A stretch of 64,000 nt of DNA from Hydrogenophaga palleronii_A (lineage in GTDB: Bacteria > Pseudomonadota > Gammaproteobacteria > Burkholderiales > Burkholderiaceae_C): NCBI RefSeq assembly GCF_031457455.1, contig NZ_JAVDWU010000003.1, forward strand, positions 186,001 to 250,000, read 5' to 3'. Shown here in pieces: positions 10,044 through 18,305 of this stretch (position 1 is its first letter; each line of letters starts with the position of its first letter). A model generated the notes under the pieces. The model saw only the letters and a list, made by a program, of their open reading frames with translations, ran no database searches and had not been told where the DNA came from. The position numbers and the translations under genes were made by a program.

Positions 10044-12209
10044 GTGGAAGTTTCATTCACCCAGGAGATCGAATCCCTGCGGCTCGGCAACGGGCAGACC
10101 TTTCATGGCGAGGGCATCCTCGCCATCACCAAGGCGCTGCTGCAATCGGGCGTGTCCTACGTGGGCGGCTACCAGGGCGCACCGGTTTCCCACCTGCTCG
10201 ACGTGATGGTGCAGGCCAAGCCCTACATGGACGAACTGGGTGTGCACGTGGAGGCCTGCTCCAACGAAGCCTCGGCCGCCGCCATGCTGGGCGCCTCCAT
10301 CCACTACCCACTGCGCGGCGCCGTCACCTGGAAGTCCATCGTGGGCACCAACGTGGCGGCCGACGCGCTGTCCAACCTGGCTTCGCCCGGCGTCACCGGT
10401 GGTGTGCTGGTGGTGGTGGGCGAAGACTACGGCGAGGGCGCCAGCGTGATCCAGGAGCGCACCCACGCTTTTGCGCTCAAGTCGAGCATGGTGTTGCTGG
10501 ACCCGCGCCCGGACCTGGCATGCATGGTGCACATGGTCGAGCAGGGTTTCCGCCTGTCCGAGGCGTCCAACATGCCAGCCATGATGGAGCTGCGCATCCG
10601 CGCCTGCCACGTGCGCGGCAGCTTCACCACCAAGGACAACGTCAAGCCCGCGCTCTCGCGCCACCAGCTGATCGACGAGCCGGCCAGCTTCGACTACAAC
10701 CGCCTGGCGCACCCCCCGGTCACGTTCCGCCACGAGAAGCTCAAGGGCGACGAACGCATTCCCGCCGCGCGGCACTACATCGTCGAACACGGCCTCAACG
10801 AACACTTCGACGGTCAGCACCAGGACCTGGGCCTGATCGTGCAGGGCGGCTTGTACAACACTCTCATCCGCGCGCTGCAGCAGTTCGGCCTGGCCGATGC
10901 ATTTGGCGACACCGCCATTCCCATGCTGGTGCTCAACGTCACCTGCCCGCTGGTGCCACAGCAACTCACCGACTTCTGCGTGGGCAAGCGCGCCGTGCTC
11001 ATGCTGGAAGAGGGCCAGCCTGAATACATCGAACAGGAGCTGGCCACGCTGCTGCGCCGCAGCGACATCCAGACCCCGCTGCACGGCAAGGACATGCTGC
11101 CCAACGCCGGCGAGTACACCGCCGAGGTGATGGCCAACGGCCTGGCCAAGTTCATCGGCCGCTACCTGCAGGACCCAGCCACCCAGGCCACGGCCGACGC
11201 TGCACGCGCCTGGCTGCAGGGCAACCAGACACGCCGCGCCGAAGCCGCTCAACAACTGCAGGCGCCCTTGCCCGCTCGACCACCCGGCATGTGCATCGGC
11301 TGCCCGGAGCGGCCGGTGTTCTCTGCGCTCAAGCTGGCGCAGGAGGACACCGGACCGGTACACATTGCCGGCGACATCGGCTGCCATGCGCTCGCCACCT
11401 TCGAGCCGTTTTCGTTCGGCCACTCCATCCTCGGCTACGGCATGAGCCTGGCCAGCCGCGCCGGTGTATCGCCGGTGATGAAGCGGCGGGTGCTGTCGGT
11501 GATGGGCGACGGTGGCTTCTGGCACAACGGCCTGCTCACCGGCGTGCAGAGCGCGCTGTTCAACGGCGACGACGCGGTGCTGCTGATCTTCAAGAACGGC
11601 TACACCTCGGCCACCGGCACGCAGGACATCATCTCCACACCCGACGACGACGCCAAGAACAGCGCCAGCGACAAACAGGCCAGCCTGGCCCACACCAACC
11701 AGACCATCGAGACCACGCTCAAGGGCCTGGGCGTGCAGTGGATGCGCACCGTGAACACCTACGAGGTGGACACCATGCGCGCCACACTCACCGAGGCCTT
11801 CAGCACGCCGTTTCAAGGCCTGAAGGTGATCGTGGCGGAAGGTGAATGCCAGCTCGAACGGCAGCGCCGCATAAAGCCCTGGATCGCCAGCCTGCTGAAG
11901 AAGGGCGAGCGCGTGGTGCGCGTGAAGTACGGCGTGGACGAAGACGTGTGCAACGGCGACCACGCCTGCATTCGCCTCTCAGGCTGCCCCACGCTCACGC
12001 TCAAAGACAACCCCGACCCGCTCAAGGTCGACCCGGTGGCCACCGTCATCGATGGTTGCGTGGGCTGCGGCCTGTGCGGCGCCAACGCGCACGCGGCCAC
12101 GCTGTGCCCCTCGTTCTACCGCGCCGAGGTGATCCAGAACCCGCGCTGGTTTGAGCGCCTGGTCCATTCGCTGCGCGGCTCCGTCGTTCGCATGCTGCAA
12201 CCGTCCTGA
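10044..12209 (+). CDS. iorA: Indolepyruvate ferredoxin oxidoreductase, alpha subunit
   Basis: A 721-residue protein that decarboxylates aryl-pyruvates to aryl-acetyl-CoA using thiamine diphosphate and ferredoxin-type clusters. The N-terminal pyrimidine-binding domain begins GNGQTFHGEGILAITKALL. The TPP site GDGGFWHNG is near residue 487, followed by an Asn in the KNGYTSATG segment. The C-terminus holds the Fe-S domain: one normal CVGCGLCG...CP cluster motif and a first motif spaced CX5CX5CP instead of CX2CX2CX3CP. The start is GTG 10044, with AGGAG at 10030-10034. The beta-subunit gene starts 2 bases after the stop. Confidence 0.92.
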   Translation: MEVSFTQEIESLRLGNGQTFHGEGILAITKALLQSGVSYVGGYQGAPVSHLLDVMVQAKPYMDELGVHVEACSNEASAAAMLGASIHYPLRGAVTWKSIVGTNVAADALSNLASPGVTGGVLVVVGEDYGEGASVIQERTHAFALKSSMVLLDPRPDLACMVHMVEQGFRLSEASNMPAMMELRIRACHVRGSFTTKDNVKPALSRHQLIDEPASFDYNRLAHPPVTFRHEKLKGDERIPAARHYIVEHGLNEHFDGQHQDLGLIVQGGLYNTLIRALQQFGLADAFGDTAIPMLVLNVTCPLVPQQLTDFCVGKRAVLMLEEGQPEYIEQELATLLRRSDIQTPLHGKDMLPNAGEYTAEVMANGLAKFIGRYLQDPATQATADAARAWLQGNQTRRAEAAQQLQAPLPARPPGMCIGCPERPVFSALKLAQEDTGPVHIAGDIGCHALATFEPFSFGHSILGYGMSLASRAGVSPVMKRRVLSVMGDGGFWHNGLLTGVQSALFNGDDAVLLIFKNGYTSATGTQDIISTPDDDAKNSASDKQASLAHTNQTIETTLKGLGVQWMRTVNTYEVDTMRATLTEAFSTPFQGLKVIVAEGECQLERQRRIKPWIASLLKKGERVVRVKYGVDEDVCNGDHACIRLSGCPTLTLKDNPDPLKVDPVATVIDGCVGCGLCGANAHAATLCPSFYRAEVIQNPRWFERLVHSLRGSVVRMLQPS

Positions 12210-12211
12210 AC

Positions 12212-13822
12212 ATGTCTTCCAACCAACAACCCATCTCTCTGCTGCTCTGCGCCCTGGGCGGCGAAGGCGGCGGCATCCTGACCGACTGGCTGGTGGAGAC
12301 CGCGCGCCACGCCGGCTACGCCGCGCAGGCCACCTCCATCCCCGGCGTGGCGCAGCGCACTGGCGCCACCACCTACTACCTGGAAGTGTTCCCGGTGCCC
12401 GTGAGCGAACTGGACGGGCGCCGCCCGGTGTTCGGCCTCAATCCTCTGCCCGGCCGGCTGGATGCACTGGTGTCGTCCGAGTTGCTGGAAGCCGGCCGCC
12501 AGATCACCAACGGTCTGGCGTCGAACACGCACACGCTGGTGATCAGTTCGTCGGCGCGGGCACTGACCACCGGCGAGAAGATGGTGATGGGCGATGGCCG
12601 GCGCGATGCGGCCGAGCTGCTCGCCCTGGTGAACACCCACAGCCGCGCGCGCCACGTGCTCGACATGGCCGCGCTCACCAAGCAGGCCGGCACGGTGGTG
12701 AGTGCGGTGATGCTGGGCGCGATCGCCGGCAGTGGCCTGCTGCCTTTTGCGCGGCGCGATTACGAGGCGGTGATGGGCGACAGCAGCGCCAGTGCCAAGG
12801 CCAGCCTGCGCGGCTTCGCGCTCGCCTTCGATGCGGTGCAGGCTCAACGCGCCCAGACCGCGTACGTGGAACAGGTGCTGGCAGATGAGCCGGAACCCAC
12901 GCCCACCCGGGCTCGCCTGCCCGACGCCTTGCAGCACGAGTTCCCGCCCGAGGTGCACGAGCTCATGGCGCTCGGCCATGCGCGGGTGTGCGAATACCAG
13001 AACGCCGCCTACGGTGATCGCTACGCCGATCGCTTGCGAGGCGTGTTGGCCGCAGAGAAACAAGGCGACCCGCAGAACCTGCACGGCTTTCGCACCACGG
13101 TGGAGATGGCGCGCTGGATCGCGCTGTGGATGGCGTTCGACGACATCGTGCTGGTGGCCGATCTGAAAAGCCGTGCCAGCCGCCAGGCCCGTGTTCGCAC
13201 CGAGGTGAAAGCCGGCAGCGACGACCTGCTGCGGGTGTACGACCACTTCAAACCCGGCGCGCCCGAGTTCGCTGCCATGCTGCCCGTCTCGCTCGCGCGG
13301 CGTGTGCTGGCCTGGGACCGACAGCGCGTGGCCGCAGGCAAGAGCCCCTGGGCCCTGCCGCTGAAGATCGGCACGCACTCGGTGCTGGGCATGCTCGCGC
13401 TGCGGGGCCTGGCGGCCACCAAACGCCTGCGCCCCCTGGGCAGCCGCTTCCACACCGAACAGGCGCTGATCGACCGCTGGCTCGACGCCGTGGTGCAGCT
13501 CACCGCCCTGCACGCGCCGCTGGGCCACGAGGTGGCCCTGTGCGGCCGGCTCATCAAGGGCTACGGCAGCACCAACGAACGCGGCAAGGACAACCTGCTG
13601 CACATCATGGACCACCTCGCCTTGCCGGCGCTCGCAGAACCAGCGAGTGGCCCGCAACGCTGCGCCGCGGTGGCGTCGGCGCGGCAAGCCGCCCTGAGCG
13701 ACGAAGCCGGCGTGGCCCTGGACCAGGCCCTGCGCCAGCACGGCGCCCCCGCACGACCCGTGAAAGAGCAACCCATCCGCTGGCAACACAACCCGCGCTT
13801 GAAGGTGCGCGCCGGCACCTGA
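12212..13822 (+). CDS. iorB: Indolepyruvate oxidoreductase beta subunit family protein, long fused form
   Basis: A 536-residue protein. The first roughly 200 residues (LLLCALGGEGGGILTDWLVE) form the gamma-type 2-oxoacid oxidoreductase domain of IorB. The rest (from about residue 220 to the end) is a helical extension absent from the short archaeal subunit, the form found in aerobic proteobacterial enzymes. It partners the alpha subunit encoded 2 bases upstream. Its role would be the oxidation of indole-, phenyl- or 4-hydroxyphenyl-pyruvate produced by transamination of aromatic amino acids. Confidence 0.88.
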   Translation: MSSNQQPISLLLCALGGEGGGILTDWLVETARHAGYAAQATSIPGVAQRTGATTYYLEVFPVPVSELDGRRPVFGLNPLPGRLDALVSSELLEAGRQITNGLASNTHTLVISSSARALTTGEKMVMGDGRRDAAELLALVNTHSRARHVLDMAALTKQAGTVVSAVMLGAIAGSGLLPFARRDYEAVMGDSSASAKASLRGFALAFDAVQAQRAQTAYVEQVLADEPEPTPTRARLPDALQHEFPPEVHELMALGHARVCEYQNAAYGDRYADRLRGVLAAEKQGDPQNLHGFRTTVEMARWIALWMAFDDIVLVADLKSRASRQARVRTEVKAGSDDLLRVYDHFKPGAPEFAAMLPVSLARRVLAWDRQRVAAGKSPWALPLKIGTHSVLGMLALRGLAATKRLRPLGSRFHTEQALIDRWLDAVVQLTALHAPLGHEVALCGRLIKGYGSTNERGKDNLLHIMDHLALPALAEPASGPQRCAAVASARQAALSDEAGVALDQALRQHGAPARPVKEQPIRWQHNPRLKVRAGT

Positions 13823-13863
13823 GGTGCGCAAGACATCCCTCGATAACCACAAGGAGACAAACC

Positions 13864-14832
13864 ATGAAACTGCCGATCAAATCCACCCTCGCTGCCATCC
13901 TGGCCCTGGGTTTTGCCCCCGCGCTGCTGGCTCAGAGCTACCCCGACAGACCGATCAAGGTGGTGGTGGGATTCCCGCCTGGCGGGGCAGCAGACCAGAT
14001 CGCGCGGTTGGTCACCACGCCCCTGGCCGAGGCCCTCAAACAGCCGGTCACCGTGGAGAACCGGCCCGGTGCCAACGGCAACATCGCGGGCGGTGCGGTG
14101 GCCAAGTCGCCGGCCGACGGCTACACGCTGCTGATGGCCTCAGGCGGCATGGTGTCGATCAACCCCCATCTCTACGCCAACATGCCTTTTGATCCCGTGC
14201 GGGATCTCACGCCCGTGGCCTCGGCCGCCAGCGTGCTGGTCTACCTGATGGCGCGGCCCACGCTGGAGGTGAAGGACGCCAAAGCGTTGATCGCGCATGT
14301 GAAGGCCAACCCGGGCAAGCTCTCCTACGGCTCCGCCGGCAACGGCAGTTCACCCCACCTCGCGGGAGAAATGTTCAAGGCGCAGGCGGGCCTGTTTGCG
14401 GTCCACGTGCCTTACCGGGGCGCCGCGCCCGCTCTCACCGATCTGATGGGTGGCCAGATCGACTACTACTTCGACCCGGGCATCGGGCTGCAGGCCGCCA
14501 AGTCGGGGCGCACCAAGCTGCTGGCCGTGGGCAGCCTCAAGCGCTCTCCGCTCTTCCCCGACGTGCCCACGCTGGACGAGGTCGGCCTCAAAGGCTTCGA
14601 TGCCGACAGCGTGTTCGGCTTCTACGCGCCGGCCGGCACACCTCCGGCGATCATCGAACGGCTGCACGGCGAGATCAACCGCATTCTGGAAACACCGGCC
14701 TTCAAGGACCGCATCCACCAGCTCGGAGGTAACCCGCTCGTGCTCACCCCCGCCGCGTTCGCGGCCAAGATCACGGAAGACTCCCAGCGCTTCGGCGCGC
14801 TCATCAAAGAGCGCGGCATCAAGAGCGATTAG
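13864..14832 (+). CDS. Bug-family (TctC-like) tripartite transporter binding protein
   Basis: A 322-residue periplasmic protein. The signal MKLPIKSTLAAILALGF is cleaved near LLAQS, and the mature start YPDRPIKVVVGFPPGG is diagnostic for the Bug family. The frame is open far upstream inside iorB; ATG 13864 with an AAGGAG ribosome binding site just before it is the real start. No TctA/TctB permease gene is adjacent, so it either uses a permease encoded elsewhere or acts in sensing. It is co-oriented with iorAB and the thioesterase, which suggests an aromatic acid ligand (inference). Confidence 0.9.
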   Translation: MKLPIKSTLAAILALGFAPALLAQSYPDRPIKVVVGFPPGGAADQIARLVTTPLAEALKQPVTVENRPGANGNIAGGAVAKSPADGYTLLMASGGMVSINPHLYANMPFDPVRDLTPVASAASVLVYLMARPTLEVKDAKALIAHVKANPGKLSYGSAGNGSSPHLAGEMFKAQAGLFAVHVPYRGAAPALTDLMGGQIDYYFDPGIGLQAAKSGRTKLLAVGSLKRSPLFPDVPTLDEVGLKGFDADSVFGFYAPAGTPPAIIERLHGEINRILETPAFKDRIHQLGGNPLVLTPAAFAAKITEDSQRFGALIKERGIKSD

Positions 14833-14856
14833 TCGCGCGCCATTCTGCGCCCACCC

Positions 14857-15291
14857 ATGTCACACACCGCCGTCTACACGGTCAACGTCGAGTTCGGCGA
14901 TTGCGATCCCGCGGGCATCGTCTGGTTTCCCAACTTCTTTCGCTGGCTCGACGCCGCTTCGCGGCACTATTTCATCACCTGCGGCGTGCCCCGATGGGAA
15001 ACCACCCGGGACAGCCTGGGCATCATCGGCACCCCACTGGTCAATACCCAGACCCGCTTCGTGCAATCGGCCACCTATGGCGACACGCTGGCCATTCACG
15101 TCAGCGTGCGCGAATGGCGCCGCAAGAGTTTTGTGCAGACCTACGAGGTGCGGCGCGGCGAAGCGCTGATCCTGGCCTGCGAGGAAGTGCGCGTGTTCGC
15201 CGCGCAGCGAGAAGACGGGCCGGGCATCCGGGCATTGCCTGTTCCGTCTGAGATTCGCGCCCTCTGCGAGAACTTCGAGGCGCTTGCCTGA
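14857..15291 (+). CDS. 4HBT-fold acyl-CoA thioesterase
   Basis: A 144-residue single hot-dog domain. FGDCDPAGIVWFPNFFRW (about residues 13-30) matches the active-site loop of 4-hydroxybenzoyl-CoA thioesterase, with the catalytic Asp in the CDPAG segment. It hydrolyses aryl- or acyl-CoA to the free acid in the cytoplasm. Its place after iorAB suggests that it could release an aryl-acetate from the CoA ester made by the oxidoreductase; the alternative is a general housekeeping thioesterase. It converges on the kinase gene with 26 bases between the stops. Confidence 0.87.
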   Translation: MSHTAVYTVNVEFGDCDPAGIVWFPNFFRWLDAASRHYFITCGVPRWETTRDSLGIIGTPLVNTQTRFVQSATYGDTLAIHVSVREWRRKSFVQTYEVRRGEALILACEEVRVFAAQREDGPGIRALPVPSEIRALCENFEALA

Positions 15292-15317
15292 GGGTGATCG
15301 GCTGCTTGCGCCCCCAC

Positions 15318-16274
15318 TCACCGCGAACCCAGCCACGCCTCGGCAAGTTCGATACCGGTTGCCACGAAGCGCGCGCTGCGCTCCACACCACCCTCTTCAT
15401 CCATGCGCGGCACGATCCAGCCGATGTAGGTGAGCGCCCTGAGCATCAGGAACAGCTGGAGCTGCCCGGTGTCGATCACGCGCAGCGAACGGTAGCCCTC
15501 GCAGAGGGCCGCTTCCAGCGCGGGGTAGTCCGGTTCCGCGCGGTTCCTGAGCAGGGCCGTGGCCAGGTCAAACAGCCGAAAGCCGTAGGCGCAGTCGTCA
15601 AAGTCGATCAGCTGGATGCGCCCCTGATCGATCAGCACGTTCTCGCGCACGGCATCGGCGTGAATCAGGCCGAAATCGAGTGCCGGCATCCATCCTCCCA
15701 GCGCATCGATGGCCGCAGCACGGGCCCTCTCCAGTGTGCGCCTTTGCACCGCCTCCAGCCGGGGGTGCGCCCAGAAGGACCCCCAAAGCGGTTGAGGGCC
15801 CAACAAACCGTCAAGCCCCCACTGTGGCCGAGTGAACCCCGGCGGCGGGCTCCAGGCGTCGGACAGGTTGTGCAATCGCGCCAGCGTTTGGCCAAGCGCC
15901 CGAAAGACGCCTTCGCGTGACGCGATGTTCAGCGGCGTGCCCGAGCGGCCCAGGGGCACACCGGCCAGCCACGAGAGCATGCTGACGCGCTGGCCCTTGA
16001 CCGCTTCAAGCATGCGCCCCTCCAGCGAAGCCAGCGGGGCGGGCACGGCCAGCCCACCTCGGGACAGCGCCTGCATCCAGGCAAGTTCCGATGCCAGCTC
16101 GGCGTCACTGCGGTAGCCGGCCCGGTGGACGCGCAAAGCGAAGTGCTGCCCAGTCACCGTGATGAGACGGAACACCTTGTTCTCGCGGCGGGCAGCAAGT
16201 TCGATGCGCTCCACGGAAAGCGGCCAGCGAGAGGCTGCCTCTCGTGCGAGAGCGAGCCAAGCAGCGTCCTCCAT
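15318..16274 (-). CDS. APH-family phosphotransferase (small-molecule kinase)
   Basis: A 318-residue protein of the choline/homoserine/aminoglycoside kinase fold. The catalytic loop HADAVRENVLID fits HxDxxxxN, and the Mg-binding LIDFDDC follows, as in RdoA/homoserine-kinase-II-like enzymes. It is the last gene of a five-gene operon; its ATG shares one base with the stop of the class III PLP enzyme. Pairing an APH kinase with a class III PLP enzyme recalls hydroxylysine kinase plus phosphohydroxylysine phospho-lyase, and ethanolamine kinase plus phosphoethanolamine phospho-lyase. The actual substrate is unknown. Confidence 0.85.
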   Translation of the reverse strand: MEDAAWLALAREAASRWPLSVERIELAARRENKVFRLITVTGQHFALRVHRAGYRSDAELASELAWMQALSRGGLAVPAPLASLEGRMLEAVKGQRVSMLSWLAGVPLGRSGTPLNIASREGVFRALGQTLARLHNLSDAWSPPPGFTRPQWGLDGLLGPQPLWGSFWAHPRLEAVQRRTLERARAAAIDALGGWMPALDFGLIHADAVRENVLIDQGRIQLIDFDDCAYGFRLFDLATALLRNRAEPDYPALEAALCEGYRSLRVIDTGQLQLFLMLRALTYIGWIVPRMDEEGGVERSARFVATGIELAEAWLGSR

Positions 16275-17596
16275 CAGGCGTCCAGGTCCAGCGGCAGTTC
16301 GATCAACACCTCGTCAAGCCGGGCCAGCAACAGGTCGGCGTCGGCACGCGAGAAAGGCATGGGCGGCCTGATCTTGAGGGTGTTGTAGTGAACACCGAGG
16401 AAGTTGATGATGACCCCGCGCCGACGCATTTCATTGGCCACCTGCTTCGTGTAGGCCGTAGCGGGTTCGCGTGTGGTGCGCGACTTGACCAGTTCCGTGC
16501 CGAAGAACAGACCACTGCCACGCACGTCGCCGATGACCGGGTGGCGCAGTGCCAGATCGGCCAGTCCCTGCCGTGCATGGGCACCGACCTCCCGAGCGTT
16601 GTCCATCAGCTGCTCATCCTGCAAGACCGAAAGCGTGGCCATGGCGGCGGCGGCCGAAACCGGGTTGCCGCCGAAGGTGTTGAAGTAGCGAAAGGACTTG
16701 CGAAAAGCGGCCATGGCGTCAGGCCGCGTGACGACACCGCCGACGGGGTGTCCGTTGGCCATGGGTTTGCCCAGGGTCACCACGTCGGGCACGAAGCCCA
16801 TGCGTTGGTGGCCCCACATGTGCGTGCCCAAGCGGCCAAAGCCGGGCTGCACCTCGTCGGCAATGACAATGCCTCCTGCCCGTCGCACCACCTCGATGGC
16901 TGGATCCAGCCAGCCCGGAGGCAGATCCGGAAAACCTTCGTTGGCAAAGAAAGGGCAGAGGATGATGGCAGACAGGCCGAATCCGTCGGCTTTCAGTTCA
17001 GCAATCGCACGCTCCACCTCGGCCGCAAAGACCAGCGCATGGGCTTGCCCCCCTTCGCCGCCCAGCGGGCGGTAACTGTCCGGTGCGGGCACGAACTTCA
17101 CGTTGGGCCAGTGGCCGCCAGGGGGCGGATTGGTGCGGCTCAGCTGCGACACGGCCAGGGTGTTGCCATGGTAGGTGTGATTGGTGGCGATGATGCCCGT
17201 CTGCCCGGTGACGGCCCGGGCCATGCGAATCGCGATGTCGTTGGCCTCCGATCCGGTGCAGGTGAGGATGGCGGTGGACAGCTCGGGCGCAAAGGTCGCG
17301 GTCAGTCGATCCAGGTAGTCGAGCATGCCCTCGTGAAGGTAGCGCGTGTGCGTGTTCAGCATCGACGCCTGCCGGCAGATGGCCTCGACAACGCGCGGAT
17401 GGCAGTGCCCCACATGGGGCACATTGTTGTAGCAGTCCAGGTAGCGGTTGCCATCGGCGTCCCAGACCCAGACGCCTTCACCCCTCACGAGGTGCAGCGG
17501 CTCTTCGTAGAAGGTGGAGACGTTGGGTCCCAGGCGCAGGGCGCGGCGCTCCACCAGTTCACGCGTGCGCGTTGATACTTCGGTGATGCGGGTCAT
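16274..17596 (-). CDS. Class III PLP-dependent aminotransferase or phospho-lyase
   Basis: A 440-residue fold-type I PLP enzyme. GVWVWDADGNRYLDCYNNV opens the domain, CTGSEANDIAIRMARA binds the cofactor phosphate, ADEVQPGFGR holds the ring-stacking Asp, and the Schiff-base Lys lies in TLGKPMANG near residue 274. The N-terminal NNVPHVGHCHP segment is like the AGXT2L/phospho-lyase branch. The start ATG 17596 follows the HAD stop by one base. It could be a transaminase, but the adjacent kinase gene makes an amino-alcohol-phosphate phospho-lyase attractive. Confidence 0.85.
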   Translation of the reverse strand: MTRITEVSTRTRELVERRALRLGPNVSTFYEEPLHLVRGEGVWVWDADGNRYLDCYNNVPHVGHCHPRVVEAICRQASMLNTHTRYLHEGMLDYLDRLTATFAPELSTAILTCTGSEANDIAIRMARAVTGQTGIIATNHTYHGNTLAVSQLSRTNPPPGGHWPNVKFVPAPDSYRPLGGEGGQAHALVFAAEVERAIAELKADGFGLSAIILCPFFANEGFPDLPPGWLDPAIEVVRRAGGIVIADEVQPGFGRLGTHMWGHQRMGFVPDVVTLGKPMANGHPVGGVVTRPDAMAAFRKSFRYFNTFGGNPVSAAAAMATLSVLQDEQLMDNAREVGAHARQGLADLALRHPVIGDVRGSGLFFGTELVKSRTTREPATAYTKQVANEMRRRGVIINFLGVHYNTLKIRPPMPFSRADADLLLARLDEVLIELPLDLDA

Positions 17597-17597
17597 G

Positions 17598-18305
17598 TCA
17601 TCCCTTTGCTGAGCGCCCAACGGCGCGCGGTTCGTCAATCTGCGCATCAACGCCCAGCATTTCCAGCGCCTGCTGGTAGGACGCGGCGGGCCGCAGCACA
17701 TCGAAATGCACCACCCGCATGCCAGCGCGCACACCGCCGTCGGCGTTGCGCTTCTGGTCGTCCACAAACACGCACTCGCTGGCCGGTAGACCGAGCGCCT
17801 CGGTCACCGCCGCATAGGCGCGCGGATCGGGCTTGAGGATGCCGGTGTAAGTGGCGTCCACGATGAGGTCGAAGTGCTGCAGCAGCGGCAGGCGGCTGCG
17901 AAAGTCGGCGCCGTAGAACAGGTCCAGCTCGTTGGAGAGGATCGCCAGGCGCTTGCCCGCGGCCTTCGCTGCGTGGATGGTTGCAATGGCCTCGGGGCGG
18001 ATCACCGCTGTGACATCGGCGCCGCGCGCCCGCTGCACAAAGGTTTCCATCGCGCCCCAGTCTTCGCCCACCAGACGGCCCACCTCGCGGGTGCGGGTCA
18101 TCCAGTAGTCGCGCTCGCTCAGTTTGTCGGCCTGCATGTCCTGCCACAGCGGGTCGCTGCCAGGGTCGAACGGTCCCTTCCAGGTGAGGGAGCCGGGCGC
18201 CAGACCCAGCGCCTGTTCGGTCAGGGGGTGCGTCTCAAACAGCATACGGCTGATCACGCCGCCGAAGTCGAGCACCAGGGCTTTTGCATTCGATGGTTCG
18301 CTCAT
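17598..18305 (-). CDS. HAD-superfamily hydrolase
   Basis: A 235-residue protein with motif I VLDFGGVI (nucleophile Asp13), motif II LSNE, motif III Lys in ILKPDPRAY, and motif IV VDDQKRN. The second Asp of the usual DxD pair is Gly, as in YihX-like and epoxide-hydrolase-N-like phosphatases, so it may act on sugar or small organic phosphates or be a dehalogenase-like hydrolase. The start overlaps the Tm-1-like stop (ATGA, 18302-18305) and the stop lies one base before the next start, which shows tight coupling. Confidence 0.87.
   Translation of the reverse strand: MSEPSNAKALVLDFGGVISRMLFETHPLTEQALGLAPGSLTWKGPFDPGSDPLWQDMQADKLSERDYWMTRTREVGRLVGEDWGAMETFVQRARGADVTAVIRPEAIATIHAAKAAGKRLAILSNELDLFYGADFRSRLPLLQHFDLIVDATYTGILKPDPRAYAAVTEALGLPASECVFVDDQKRNADGGVRAGMRVVHFDVLRPAASYQQALEMLGVDAQIDEPRAVGRSAKG

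Noticed and set aside
10053..11963. 636-codon minus-strand open frame opposite iorA
   Set aside because: Shadow of a well-supported gene; composition is His/Gln/Val-rich and no ribosome binding site is seen.
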